From positions 1-64,000 of the forward strand of contig NZ_WYDS01000016.1 of assembly GCF_009914765.1 (NCBI RefSeq): a DNA stretch of 64,000 bases, in the 5' to 3' direction. The stretch comes from Halodesulfovibrio sp. MK-HDV. Its GTDB lineage: Bacteria; Desulfobacterota; Desulfovibrionia; Desulfovibrionales; Desulfovibrionaceae. Below are positions 8,099 to 17,517 of the stretch, piece by piece. Each line of letters opens with the position of its first letter. Position 1 is the stretch's first letter. A program made the translations under genes and the position numbers. The notes under the pieces were generated by a model that saw only the letters and a program-made list of their open reading frames with translations, was not told where the DNA came from and did no database searches.

Positions 8099-9127
8099 TT
8101 ACTGCCAACCAGTACCTGCCGCATTCGGAAGACGAACGTTGTCAAACTCAACTGCAACAAGCTGTTCTACATCTTCGACGACATAGCCCTCGTTGCGACT
8201 GTTGAAATCTTCAACGCGATCTTTTTCAGGCTTGTCTTTGATGTGCCGACGCCACTTGCCGTCTTGGAAATAGATGGAGAGGTTTTTGTGATTGGTGATT
8301 ACCAGCCCGCGCCCTGGGAAGTTGGATGGAGTCTCCCACGGCAAACCGCCTAAGGTTGCCATGGCTGTGTTCATGGCGTTCTTTTCTGTTGGCGTGCCTT
8401 TAACGGCTATGAGCAATGCAGCGCGTTCGCGTGCAATCAGCTCGTCACCGACCATTACGACTAACCCTTTGCGCTTCCATTTCGGGATGCCCTGCAGCAT
8501 GTCGTTAACGGCAAGATCAAGGTTCTCGTAGTCGCCGCCTTCACCGATTCGGATCTCGTCGGCTGTTGCACCTTGAGAGATAATGTTTTCCGGCTTGCGG
8601 TCGCGCATGTACTGCACCCAGCCCGGGAGAACATCCTGCATGAGCGGGAATTTTGAAAGATCGGTATCCTTGGCGGCATGTGTACCGTACCAGCCAACAA
8701 TTTCGCGATCGTTTGCGATCTGCGCTTGTACGTTGCTGGTGTAGCGATCGTGAAAATCTGGGAACTTCGCCCACACGTCCATGGTTCGGTAGGTCATGTA
8801 CACATCGCTGTTCACTTGGTGCAGCTGGTACTCGTATGGTTCCAGACCAAGCACATCGCGCGGCATGCGTTCTTTACCGTCAACGCTTGTGTCGGTTCTG
8901 CCGGACACAGGGCCGGTAACGCAGCCTAAAATATTCTGCCCCTGCAGCTCGAGCACAGGGATAACGTTAATCTTCGGCAGGAAGGAGGATTGCTCTACAA
9001 TCTTATCCTGCAATCTTTGCTGAACAGAAGGAGCAAGCGAGAACTGCTCCTGCACGGAAGCAACGCCGTAGCCTTCGCAGTAGGCTTTGCACAGGGCGTT
9101 GAAGGCTTGTCTTGTTAATGTATTCAA
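8099..9127 (-). CDS. N: Major capsid protein GpN-like
   Basis: This 342-residue protein begins 'MNTLTRQAFNALCKAYCEGYGV' and contains 'VIPVLELQGQNILGCVTGPVSGRTDT' in the E-loop region and 'SIYFQDGKWRRHIKDKP' near the C-terminus, hallmarks of P2-family HK97-fold capsid proteins. The start is TTG at 9127, with AGGGGG upstream. It forms the shell after cleavage by the O protease encoded just upstream. Length is close to P2 N (357). The 10-base gap to O fits one operon. Confidence 0.92.
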   Translation of the reverse strand: MNTLTRQAFNALCKAYCEGYGVASVQEQFSLAPSVQQRLQDKIVEQSSFLPKINVIPVLELQGQNILGCVTGPVSGRTDTSVDGKERMPRDVLGLEPYEYQLHQVNSDVYMTYRTMDVWAKFPDFHDRYTSNVQAQIANDREIVGWYGTHAAKDTDLSKFPLMQDVLPGWVQYMRDRKPENIISQGATADEIRIGEGGDYENLDLAVNDMLQGIPKWKRKGLVVMVGDELIARERAALLIAVKGTPTEKNAMNTAMATLGGLPWETPSNFPGRGLVITNHKNLSIYFQDGKWRRHIKDKPEKDRVEDFNSRNEGYVVEDVEQLVAVEFDNVRLPNAAGTGWQ

Positions 9128-9136
9128 GCGCGCCCC

Positions 9137-9997
9137 CTAGATTAGTGCGTTGCCGCTGGCAGGGTTAGCGTTCTCCGGAACATTGGTTCCGCCGGCTGCG
9201 CCTTCCATACGCTGCGCCATGCTGCCAAACTGCTCGGAAAGCTTGGTCATGCTGCTTACAAGCGGCTCCAGCTGCGCGGAAAAATTGTTCTCCGGCTCGG
9301 CTTTTGCGGGTTCCGGCTCTGGTTCCGGCGCGGCCTGCTGGCTGTCAAACTTACCTGCCAAGCCATCAACTGCACTTTTGGTATCGGTTAAGGCACCGAG
9401 CAGCTGATTAAACTGTTCTTCGGTCATGCTTTCCTCTTGTGTTTCTGGTTCTGTAGAATTGCTGCCGAACAGCGCAGCGCCCAGACGCTGGAATAAAGAA
9501 TAGGCTTCTGGTTTTTGTTCGTCCGGCTGCGCTGCGGCAGCAAAAAAGGATGGTAGCTCTACACCGGTGTAAAAATTACCGGCTTGCTCGCTTTGCTTGG
9601 TACGCTGTGCGGTGAACAGGCGAATCTGCTCGGTTCCGAGCGAGGCAGGAGTATCGGTAATGGCAATACCTGCAAGGTACGCCTTGCCGGATTTACCAAA
9701 GTTGTCCCAGATTTCTATGGAAGAATAGAGCTTCTGCCCTTCCTTATTCTTCTCCAGAAAACGCCACCCTGGCTTAAACTTGGCGTACAGTTCCACCAGC
9801 TCACCGTTCTCGCGTGCTTCCACTGCGGTTACGGTTCCGTGGTTGCCAAAAAAGCGCTCGTGCTCCGGCCAAATAACGGCCTCGTACGTGCTAGGGCTGT
9901 AGGATTCCGCAATATCGCGTAAATCCTGCGGCGCTATCTCGCGCCCGTCCATAGTGGCGCCGGACTGTGCAACTTTGATAAACTCTGTGTATAACAT
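9137..9997 (-). CDS. O: Capsid scaffolding protein and protease GpO-like
   Basis: Start taken at 9997 (MLYTEFIKVAQSG), since the upstream in-frame ATG at 10,024 lacks a ribosome site. About 286 residues. The N-terminal serine-protease half shows 'TMDGREI', 'WPEHERFF' and 'TDTPASLGTE', which contain the Asp, His and Ser expected for the P2 O catalytic triad. The C-terminal half is Gln/Glu/Pro-rich followed by a helical scaffold. It assembles and then processes capsid and itself. It is divergent from the terminase gene P, so the O and P promoters lie in about 9,998-10,107. Confidence 0.85.
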   Translation of the reverse strand: MLYTEFIKVAQSGATMDGREIAPQDLRDIAESYSPSTYEAVIWPEHERFFGNHGTVTAVEARENGELVELYAKFKPGWRFLEKNKEGQKLYSSIEIWDNFGKSGKAYLAGIAITDTPASLGTEQIRLFTAQRTKQSEQAGNFYTGVELPSFFAAAAQPDEQKPEAYSLFQRLGAALFGSNSTEPETQEESMTEEQFNQLLGALTDTKSAVDGLAGKFDSQQAAPEPEPEPAKAEPENNFSAQLEPLVSSMTKLSEQFGSMAQRMEGAAGGTNVPENANPASGNALI

Positions 9998-10107
9998 GAA
10001 GCAAACATACACGTATAAATGCATGTTACAACGTAATAGAGTCCTAAAAGACTAGTATAGGACTGTAGAATGGGGAGATATAAAGAAAGGATATGTACTG
10101 TAGCGGC

Positions 10108-11865
10108 ATGCCGCAGTATCCAGAAGAAGTAAAAATAGCAGCGCGTGACTTGTTTCTGCGTAAGCACACCATTGCAGAAATACACAAAATGCTCAACCTG
10201 TCTAAACGCACGCTCTACCATTGGCGTGATAAAGACGGTTGGGACAACCTGCTACAGCACGAAAGCACAATACACGCTACCAAGCGCCGCCTAGTGCTAC
10301 TTACAGGTAAGGAAGACAAGGACAAGACCGACCTTGCAGAGCTGAACACGCTTGTAAATATTTTAGAGCGTCTGCAAAAGCTCGACGAGCGCAGATTCAA
10401 AGCGCAGCAGGAAGCATACGAAGCTGATCCGCAAGAAGAAGGCAACAAGCCAACCCGCACAAAGGGCAAGAAAAAGCCCAAAAAGAAAATCAAAAACGAT
10501 GTATCGCATCTAACAGCAGAGGACTTTGCAGCACACCTCCACGGCGACTATTTCGTCTATCAGCACGAGCTGCGCGAAGCCAAGCGCTTCATTCTTAAAT
10601 CACGCCAAATAGGTGCCACATGGTATTTTGCGCAAGAAGCATTTGAAGACGCGTGCCTAACAGGCGACAACCAAATTTTCCTTTCCGCCACACGCGCACA
10701 GGCAGACGTTTTCCGCTGTTACATAATCGCCATAGCCGAGCAAAAATTCGGCATCGAGCTAAAAGGCAAAGACAAGCTGGAGCTACACACAGCCCACGGC
10801 ACAGCCACGCTCTACTTCCTTTCCAACAACTCAAAAAGCGCGCAGTCCTACCACGGGCACGTGTACATTGATGAATGTTTCTGGATCAACAAATTCAGCG
10901 AGCTCTACAAAGTCGCCACCGGCATGGCAACGCACAAAAAGTGGCGCCGCACCATATTCTCCACCCCGTCATGCGTCAGTCACGAGGCATACCCCCTCTG
11001 GGCAGGCGAGCTATACAACAAGCGTTTCAAAACAAAGCGCGTACAGTTCCCATCATTCGAGGAAATGCAAAGCGGCGTAGAATGTGCCGACAAAATCTGG
11101 CGCAAAATCATCACCATCCAAGACGCAATGGCGGGCGGCTGCGATCTCTTCGACATAAAGCAGCTCAAGCTGGAATACAGCCCCGAAGATTTCGCCAACC
11201 TCTTCGCCTGCAAGTTCATAGACGGCAGCCTAGGCGTATTCAAACTCTCAGCACTAGAGCAATGCTACGCAGACAGCAGCGACTGGCATGACTACAGGGC
11301 AGACATCCTGCGCCCCTTCGGCAACATGCCCGTATGGGGCGGGTACGATCCATCCCGCAGCCGCGACGATGCATCGTTCGTCATAGTAGCGCCGCCGCTA
11401 GAACCGCAAGGCACCTTCCGCGTGCTCGCCCGCTACAAGTGGATAGGTCAATCACTGCGCTGGCAGGCAGAGCAGATAAAGCTCCTCACCCAGCGCTACA
11501 ACTTCACCTACATAGGCATGGACACAACCGGCCCCGGATTAGGTGTGCTCGAAATGGTGCAGGCCTTCTATCCGCAAGTAACTCCAATCCATTACGGGCT
11601 AAAAACAAAAACGCACCTCGTCCTAAAAACCCAAGACGTAATCAACACAAACCGCATCCACTGGGACGCATCACTAACCGACATCGCCGGAGCGTTCCTA
11701 ACAGTAAAGCAAACCTCAACCGCCAACGGGCACATAACCTACTCAGCAAACAGAACCGCCGAAACCGGACACGCAGACGTAGCTTGGGCAATAATGCATG
11801 CCCTACACAACGAGCCGCTAGCAACGTTACCGAGCGGCGGCAGCGACTTTGCAATGAGTGCGTAG
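10108..11865 (+). CDS. P: Terminase large subunit (ATPase/nuclease) GpP-like
   Basis: About 585 residues from ATG 10,108 (MPQYPEEVK); an ATG at 10,093 adds five residues and cannot be excluded. The N-terminal helix-turn-helix 'AEIHKMLNLSKRTLYHWRDKDGW' is typical of P2 P. The ATPase part has 'LKSRQIGATWYFAQEAF' (Walker A-like) and 'YHGHVYIDECFWI' (Walker B). The C-terminal nuclease carries 'WGGYDPSRSRDDASFVIV' and 'YIGMDTTGPGLGV'. It powers DNA packaging and cuts cos. It is transcribed opposite to O, as in P2, and is followed by the portal. Confidence 0.93.
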   Translation: MPQYPEEVKIAARDLFLRKHTIAEIHKMLNLSKRTLYHWRDKDGWDNLLQHESTIHATKRRLVLLTGKEDKDKTDLAELNTLVNILERLQKLDERRFKAQQEAYEADPQEEGNKPTRTKGKKKPKKKIKNDVSHLTAEDFAAHLHGDYFVYQHELREAKRFILKSRQIGATWYFAQEAFEDACLTGDNQIFLSATRAQADVFRCYIIAIAEQKFGIELKGKDKLELHTAHGTATLYFLSNNSKSAQSYHGHVYIDECFWINKFSELYKVATGMATHKKWRRTIFSTPSCVSHEAYPLWAGELYNKRFKTKRVQFPSFEEMQSGVECADKIWRKIITIQDAMAGGCDLFDIKQLKLEYSPEDFANLFACKFIDGSLGVFKLSALEQCYADSSDWHDYRADILRPFGNMPVWGGYDPSRSRDDASFVIVAPPLEPQGTFRVLARYKWIGQSLRWQAEQIKLLTQRYNFTYIGMDTTGPGLGVLEMVQAFYPQVTPIHYGLKTKTHLVLKTQDVINTNRIHWDASLTDIAGAFLTVKQTSTANGHITYSANRTAETGHADVAWAIMHALHNEPLATLPSGGSDFAMSA

Positions 11866-11879
11866 AAAGGGAGATGCCT

Positions 11880-12140
11880 CCGGCGGCCAGAGAACCTTTT
11901 TGAAAAAAGGCTTCTCTGGACTCTCCAAAAACTTTTACTAGCGAGGTCAGCCCGTCACCAAACAAGTTGGAGAGCTTAATGGTTACGACCAAACCACGGA
12001 CATAACAGAAAGGTAGTGGCGCATAAGCCGCGAGAGAACATCAAACAACAAGCTTACCTCGCAGTTAAAAGTCTTTGGAAAGGGGTCTGGGGAAGAACCT
12101 TTCTACAGAAAGGTTTTCCCCAGCCGTCGGAGACACAAAA
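11880..12140. repeat. Dispersed intergenic repeat, copy C (two arms and core)
   Basis: This is the most complete copy. The left arm (11,880-11,940) includes CCAGAGAACC...GGCTTCTCTGG. The core of about 125 bases begins GCGAGGTCAGCCCGTCACC and ends near ACCTCGC at 12,056-12,062. The right arm (about 12,066-12,136) runs through GGGGTCTGGGGAAGAACC...GGTTTTCCCCAGCCGTCGGAG. The two arms are relatives in inverted orientation. It separates the large terminase from the portal. Confidence 0.75.
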
Positions 12141-12150
12141 GGAAACAAAA

Positions 12151-13151
12151 ATGAACGCAGAAGAAGTAAATACAGACGTAGAAGCATTTAGCTTTGGTGA
12201 TCCTGAGGCTGTGCTAGACGGGCATTCTATGATGGACAGCTTGGGCATCTGGCTGATGGACAACGGACGCTACTATAGCACTCCGGTCTCAATGTTGGGT
12301 CTGGCGAAACTGCTAAGGCTAACGCCTACCATGGGCCGATTCTGGAGTTTAAAACGAATATGGTTATGCGCGGCTTTAACGGCAACGCACTGCTGTCGCG
12401 TAGAGATATGAAATGCGCGGTTATGGACTATAACGTGTTTGCTAACTGCTATTTTCAACTGGTGAGAAACTTTTATGGGGAGATCATCGGCGTAAGGCAC
12501 TTGCAGGCGGTGAACATGCGCAGACTTAAGGATGCGGGACGCTACGGAATGCTTACCACTACGGGGCAGCTTGTGGAATTCGCTGCGGGCGAAGTGGTGC
12601 ATATATTGAATTATGATGTGAGCCAGAAAATTTATGGTCAGCCAGGCTACTTGGGCGCGATCCAGTCAATGCTGCTTAATGAGGACGCTACGCTGTTCCG
12701 CCGTAGATATTACAAGAACGGCGCACACGTGGGCTACATTTTTTATTCGACTGCTGCAGGACTGGAGGAGCAAACACGCGCACGCATCAAAAAGGCGATT
12801 GAAGAGTCAAAAGGTATTGGCAACTTTAAAAACATGTTCCTTCACATTGGCGGAGCAGACAAAGACGCCATCCAGATCAAGCCCGTGGGCGACTTCAGCA
12901 CCAAGGACGATCTGGAAAAGATTAAAAACATCTCCCGCGACGACATCATTGCAGCCCACCGCATGCCCCCTGCTCTGGCAGCCATTATTCCAGAGAACCA
13001 AACAGGCTCCTTTGGCGACATAGAAAAGATAGACGCAGTCTACCAGCGCAACGAGATTGCGCCAGTTCGAGAAGATATTTTGGAGATAAATCAGTATTTA
13101 CCGAACGTTGCACAAGTAAGCTTTGACACCGTAGAGGTGCCCACTTTATAA
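12151..13151 (+). pseudogene. Q: Portal protein GpQ-like, frameshifted near 12,317
   Basis: The first frame (MNAEEVNTDVEAFSFGDPEAV...) is a P2 portal N-terminus but runs off after '...LAKLLRL' near 12,318. The rest of the portal continues in another frame from '...ANAYHGPILEFKTNMVMRGF' to 'VEVPTL' at 13,151. Adding one G at the GG of 12,317-12,318 restores a 333-residue portal, close to P2 Q (344). The portal is the dodecameric DNA gate at the capsid vertex. Conserved late blocks include 'GQPGYLGAIQSMLLNEDAT' and 'AAHRMPPALAAIIPEN'. A sequencing error is the simplest explanation; otherwise the prophage cannot package. Confidence 0.85.
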
Positions 13152-13180
13152 TGGTGATTATTCAATAAGGAAGACACATT

Positions 13181-13438
13181 ATGAGTAGATCTGTTGTTCA
13201 GCGCTGCTGCGTATGCGGGCATGAAGCGCGCGTAGAATCCAGCAAAATTATTTCCGACAAGCTCAAACTGCTCTACTGCGGCTGCAAAGATCCAACCTGC
13301 GGCCACACATGGGTAATGAACTTAGAATTCTCCCACACCTTAAGCCCTTCAGCGCTAAAGCTACCGGAAGAATTACGCGAAAAAGTTAAGACTGTGCCGC
13401 CAGCGCAGCAACAGAATCTGTTTGGGGGAGTTTGTTAG
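13181..13438 (+). CDS. ogr: Ogr/Delta-like zinc-finger late transcription activator
   Basis: This 85-residue protein shows a Cys4 zinc finger of the form CCVCG-x22-YCGCKDPTCG followed by 'HTWVMNLEFSHTLSPS', the Ogr/Delta family pattern. P2 Ogr and P4 Delta bind upstream of late promoters and recruit the RNA polymerase alpha subunit. In P2 the gene is next to D and the tail genes; here it follows the portal, so it has been relocated. It probably drives both the leftward O-to-tail operon and the P-Q operon. Confidence 0.85.
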   Translation: MSRSVVQRCCVCGHEARVESSKIISDKLKLLYCGCKDPTCGHTWVMNLEFSHTLSPSALKLPEELREKVKTVPPAQQQNLFGGVC

Positions 13439-13440
13439 AA

Positions 13441-14056
13441 ATGGACTATCGACTTGATGAGTTTGGAAGAGACAAGATGTTTAAGGCACTGACCGACATC
13501 TTTATTATTGCAGTCCTAATCATTTTGATTGGATTACTCTTTGACAGCAGGCAATTAAAGTCATTAGGCGGACGATCATTTTTACTGCTTGTTAATTTTG
13601 CCTACAGTTATGGTGCATCCTATGTCTTCTACTGCGTCAACATCTACCTTCCCGAACAAAAAAAACTAGTTCGCCATGCTGATCTAATCGCTACTTCCAT
13701 TCGCGACATCAAAAAATATGCCGATCTTGGAGAAGAAGTCTTTAACGACCCTACCAATAATAACACCTATGGAAACATCAACATTTTGATCAAAACTGAA
13801 ATTTAAAAAAATTGACAAGCTGGCAGAGGATCCTGACCTACAACTAGCTTTAGCCAATGCTTACCTTTTTCTAGATTCTCGCGATACAACCCACAAAACT
13901 AGCTATGAGCTTGTTTCCTGCGCTCTTCTGGGATTCTTAAGCTACTTACAGAAAAGCACAAGATCTCCGCTTGCTCAAAAAATATGTGCAAACCTTCGAA
14001 TGGAACTAAAGGAGATGCATTCTTGGCCTGAACAACATAAAAATCCAACTTACTAA
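13441..14056 (+). pseudogene. 2-TM cargo protein, first of a tandem pair, frameshifted at an A4 run
   Basis: ATG 13,441 lies three bases after the Ogr stop. The open frame ends at 13,806 after 'NINILIKTEI'. Dropping one A at 13,792-13,795 joins it to a frame running to TAA 14,054-14,056 (...KFKKIDKLAEDPD...HKNPTY), giving about 204 residues. Two hydrophobic segments (about residues 20-37 and 45-65) contain 'SYGASYVFYCVNIYLPEQ', shared with the next gene as 'SYGYLASYIFYFINIYLPQ'. The C-terminal 130 residues are helical and soluble. Family unknown. It is the first gene of the cargo block and may be read from the late P-Q-ogr transcript. Confidence 0.6.
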
Positions 14057-14102
14057 TTATTAAGGTATGTTAAAAAATACTTATTGAGGAGATTTTGTAG
14101 AA

Positions 14103-14693
14103 ATGTTTATTCAGTTAACTGCAATTGCATTTATTGCACTTGGCGTCATATTTAGTTGGTTTACTACAGGACACCCGAAGGGAAATGAGGCTTGGCAACT
14201 TCCTACGTTTAAAATTATCTACAACCTCTCCTACGGATATTTAGCTTCATACATTTTCTATTTTATCAACATATATCTCCCACAATGCACACGATTTACT
14301 GAAAGCACAGAAAATGTTGCATACGGAATATTTAAAATCATGTTTGGGGCAAAATCTCGAACTATTCAATTAAAAACGGAACAATCTGACATCCCACTAG
14401 AGCGCCTTATAAATGCATTCTTAGAAGGCTTAAAAAAAGATTATGAACAGCTCCTAATCTGGTGTGAAGACCGCAAAGTCCATGAAGCTATCATGCAAAG
14501 CTACTACCTTCTGTTATTTGCACGTAAATTTGACAAACACTCTGTTGAGGACTGGGAATACTTTGAAAGACTTATCAATGCCAACTATGAAATATTACTT
14601 GATAAACTCAATAAAATTGACACACCATTTTCTTTGCGCGTGTTGGGTATTATCAACGGCAAAGTCGCAACTGAATTTAAAGATAAACTGTAA
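14103..14693 (+). CDS. 2-TM cargo protein, second of a tandem pair
   Basis: This 196-residue protein has GAGGAG upstream of ATG 14,103; the leader resembles that of the previous gene (both end TGT(T)AGAAATG), consistent with duplication. It has two N-terminal TM segments (about residues 3-21 and 38-60), the shared block ending 'INIYLPQ', and then about 130 residues of charged helices, presumably cytoplasmic. I recognise no domain. A short membrane anchor with a helical sensor or effector region is a common layout among prophage immunity and exclusion proteins, which is a hint only. Confidence 0.6.
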   Translation: MFIQLTAIAFIALGVIFSWFTTGHPKGNEAWQLPTFKIIYNLSYGYLASYIFYFINIYLPQCTRFTESTENVAYGIFKIMFGAKSRTIQLKTEQSDIPLERLINAFLEGLKKDYEQLLIWCEDRKVHEAIMQSYYLLLFARKFDKHSVEDWEYFERLINANYEILLDKLNKIDTPFSLRVLGIINGKVATEFKDKL

Positions 14694-14735
14694 TAAGTTA
14701 CTAAGCAGCTATCCCAAACTCCCACTTTTTCATTT

Positions 14736-15350
14736 TTACAGTTTATTAATATCAATTCCGCATTCATCAAGAGTTGGATAAACTCTCAAGCCCTTCTCAA
14801 TGCACTGTGAAGGGCTTAATCGTATTACTGTATCCTTCTCACCATTGAATCCTTTTCGCCACTCAGAACGTACTATTTCGTCGTTTCCAACAGATTGGAA
14901 AATATCAATTAGCTGTTCAACAGAAACAGCATATAACTTTGATTCCTTAGTCTTATCCGACGAAATAAATACACCATCAAAGCCGCCATGATCGTTGATA
15001 CTTGTTACAAAAACAAAGCTATGAATAAAAAGATTACATAGAAATCTATACCCCTTAGTTTCACAGTTTGTTCGTGAAAAATCATAATGTTCATCAAACT
15101 TATGATCATTTCGCCAAGTAACCTCATATCCCACAAACGGGTGTAGCTCTAAATGAACTCTTTTTTCTTCCATTTCATCTGACAATTTGTATGATTCAAA
15201 TAGCTTTCGAATTGAGTAAAAACCTATAAGAATTGCTTGCTCAATTTCTACGAAAAGTTCGTCATCAATATCATTCAGATGCTGCCACTCAATAAAATGT
15301 TCAGCACTTTTTAATAACGGCTCTTTCCAATACCAACTTTCATGTATCAT
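14736..15350 (-). CDS. Uncharacterised cargo protein, 204 residues
   Basis: A soluble, acidic protein rich in aromatic residues, with no TM segment or known motif that I can recognise. Features include 'ILIGFYSIRKLFESYKLSD', an aromatic mid-section 'LHPFVGYEVTWRNDHKFDEHYDF' and the C-terminal 'YPTLDECGIDINKL'. It is convergent with the 2-TM pair and followed on its 5' side by a bidirectional terminator at 15,401-15,427, so it is probably an independent unit. Base composition is AT-rich like the rest of the cargo block. Confidence 0.55.
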   Translation of the reverse strand: MIHESWYWKEPLLKSAEHFIEWQHLNDIDDELFVEIEQAILIGFYSIRKLFESYKLSDEMEEKRVHLELHPFVGYEVTWRNDHKFDEHYDFSRTNCETKGYRFLCNLFIHSFVFVTSINDHGGFDGVFISSDKTKESKLYAVSVEQLIDIFQSVGNDEIVRSEWRKGFNGEKDTVIRLSPSQCIEKGLRVYPTLDECGIDINKL

Positions 15351-15400
15351 ATAAACTCCTTACAGAATCACTCTAGCTTCCAACCACCTCACTAACAACA

Positions 15401-15427
15401 AAAAAGCCCCGCTTAGCGGGGCTTTTT
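15401..15427. terminator. Bidirectional intrinsic terminator
   Basis: AAAAAGCCCCGC-TTA-GCGGGGCTTTTT, a perfect 12-bp stem with A/T tracts on both sides. It ends the leftward 68-residue gene. Confidence 0.9.
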
Positions 15428-15447
15428 TTGTATCTTCTACTTTTATC

Positions 15448-15654
15448 TTACTCAGGCTTTTTCAGCGCTGCATCTACTGCGTCAGAATCTAGTACGTCTA
15501 TGCAGTCATTGAGGGAGCGTTCTAGCGAGTACCATGTGTGCTTAAGCTCTGGGTACTCTTCGCCGAGCTTTTCGTGCAGCATTCGTAAGGTGCTTGCTAC
15601 ATCGTACAACTGAGTGATGGGATCTACAGTAAGGAAAGTGTTGTTCTGTGCCAT
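15448..15654 (-). CDS. Small acidic protein of unknown function
   Basis: 68 residues with CAGGAG seven bases upstream of the ATG. It is acidic and helical, with 'VASTLRMLHEKLGEEYPEL' and 'ERSLNDCIDVLDSDAVDAALKK', and no TM segment. It forms its own unit, followed by the terminator at 15,401-15,427. I do not recognise the family; an anti-restriction or antitoxin-like small acidic protein is possible but unsupported. Confidence 0.5.
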   Translation of the reverse strand: MAQNNTFLTVDPITQLYDVASTLRMLHEKLGEEYPELKHTWYSLERSLNDCIDVLDSDAVDAALKKPE

Positions 15655-16038
15655 GAGGCAACTCCTGGTTGAATAAATATGTTGAATCTGCGCTATTGTT
15701 GAGTTCGCGCAAAAAAAAGATCGGGAGCTTCAACAGCTGTTCAACCAGACACAGCCAGAAGGCTTTCCCCTTACGGGTATTGTATAACCTTCGTACTCCC
15801 GACCAAATATTGGTAGATGTAAATTTGATGCGCTATTTCTGCCAGATACACGTATCCTAGGAATCCGTGAATCCATGCGATAGACGCAAAAAAACCACTT
15901 CTTACGGGAGCGGATGTCCGCTGGTTGATAATAAAAAATCTCAGGCGTGTTGAAGCACCTTGGGAGAATTATGTTGTTTTTTTAACCATCTGTCAAATGG
16001 GACGGAACTTTCCCTATGATTGCTATGCGACAAGCAAA
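15655..16038. other. Gene-free spacer in cargo block
   Basis: About 385 bases without a convincing reading frame, promoter or known RNA. The left half should hold the promoter for the 68-residue gene. Short complementary stretches occur near 15,900-15,935, but I could not define a stable structure. Confidence 0.4.
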
Positions 16039-17350
16039 CTAATTGTTGTAAGTCGTAAACGTCAGTTGAGCCATTTCAGAAGCCACTTTTTTTAAACTTA
16101 GACTTCCTCCATACACACCAAACTGCTGACGCATATCTGGCACCTTATCACCCGGAAGCTGATCAATCCCAAACAAAAAAAGCTTGCAAATAAAATCTCA
16201 TACAGTCATCTGTGGGAATAAAAAACGATTCCAAATCGTCGGAAGATAACGCCCCATCAATGGCTTTTGCAAACAAATCAGGTTCACGAAGTCTCATACA
16301 AGCTAACCCAATAAATACCACTTCATACCCAAAGGTTATGCTATTTCTTCCTGCCACCATAGCCGCTGCATAAGCATGAACTTTAAGCATCTCGCGAAAA
16401 GACAAATTCTTATTTTCTGCTAGTGGAACAAACCAATCCCCGTTCACATGGCTTTCGCAGGTTCTTAATAGATAGCCAGCAAAAGACTCTTGAACACTTG
16501 TAAGTCCATGATTCAATGCAACAGGCAAAGAGAAATACATATCATAAAATTTTTGCAAGTAAGCTGTGCCGTTTATTCCCTCTCCATACTCGCACTTCAC
16601 AACCTCTCCAAGTTGCTCGAGATTTGTCACCAGCAAAAATTGAACATTAGGAACAGAAAAGAAATGTTTTATCTTTTCAAGCAAGGCTAACGCAAAAGTA
16701 GGCTTACAACGGTCTAGCTCATCAATAACGAAAATGAGCGGCTTACCTTCTTCACCTTCACCCTCGGGCTTCCCAAGCTGTTCACTTAACGTTGATAATG
16801 CCTCGGCAAAAGAATCAAATGCAGCCTTTTCTTGCTTTCGACTAAGGAGCTTTTCTTTCACGGCAGCTTCTAAGCTATCTATTGCACCATCAGCAGCCCC
16901 AGCTAAAGCTTCACCAATTTCATCAGCGCCCTCTTCTGTAAAAGCTTTTCGAGCAAGAGCCTTCAGTCCACCTTTCCCAGCTGCAACAATCACATTTGTA
17001 GCTTTCTCTACAAACTCTTTCCGCACTTCTTCAGCATCACCATTCAGTTCTTCAGCAAGCAAAAGAACTTCGCCAGCCAACGCCATAAAAGCATCATCCG
17101 TGTAGTCATTCTTAAATGCATCAAACTCAATTACCGGATACCCCTCATTGCGCATGTGCCCGCACCACATCTTGATGAATGTACTCTTACCACTTCCCCA
17201 CGGAGCATCAAGTACACCTACAAGCGGGTCGTCAAAGCTTGCATAAAATTTTTCAAGTTGCTCACCGAATTTTGCGTAGCCAAAAATATCTTTCTCTAAG
17301 GTAAAACCTTCATCTGGCGCAATCACTGGCTCTGGTGGGAAAAGTCGCAT
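16039..17350 (-). CDS. KAP-family P-loop NTPase 1 (reconstructed C-terminus)
   Basis: From ATG 17,350 the protein has Walker A 'APWGSGKSTFIKMW' near residues 49-62 and Walker B 'LIFVIDELDRCKP' near 203-215, the combination that defines KAP NTPases (Kidins220/ARMS and PifA). A 'YGEGINGTAYLQKFYD' block follows. No clear TM insertion lies between the Walker motifs. The uninterrupted frame stops at 16,163, but at a coding-strand T7 (16,175-16,181) the other frame continues for about 45 codons to TAG 16,039-16,041, giving about 436 residues. PifA aborts T7 infection, so a defence role is a reasonable hypothesis. Confidence 0.85.
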
Positions 17351-17455
17351 ACACATCTCCAAATAGTTTCACGTTATTTCAAACAGACCCTAACCATTTC
17401 AGAACATAGATATTTTGTACAGAAAAGTAGAACCTACAACACGGAAAAAAATAAA

Positions 17456-17490
17456 AGAATTCCCCCAACCTAATAGTTAGGGGAATTCTT
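17456..17490. terminator. Bidirectional terminator-like hairpin between the KAP genes
   Basis: AAGAATTCCCC...AGGGGAATTCTT with flanking A/T, located after the stop of KAP NTPase 2. It implies that KAP NTPase 1 has its own promoter in about 17,351-17,455. Confidence 0.7.
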
Positions 17491-17517
17491 TTATGCTATG
17501 TTTTCACCACTATCTTC

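Noticed and set aside
12016-12411. Portal start at 12,016
   Set aside because: The extra N-terminal residues translate the dispersed repeat; the family start and spacing support ATG 12,151.
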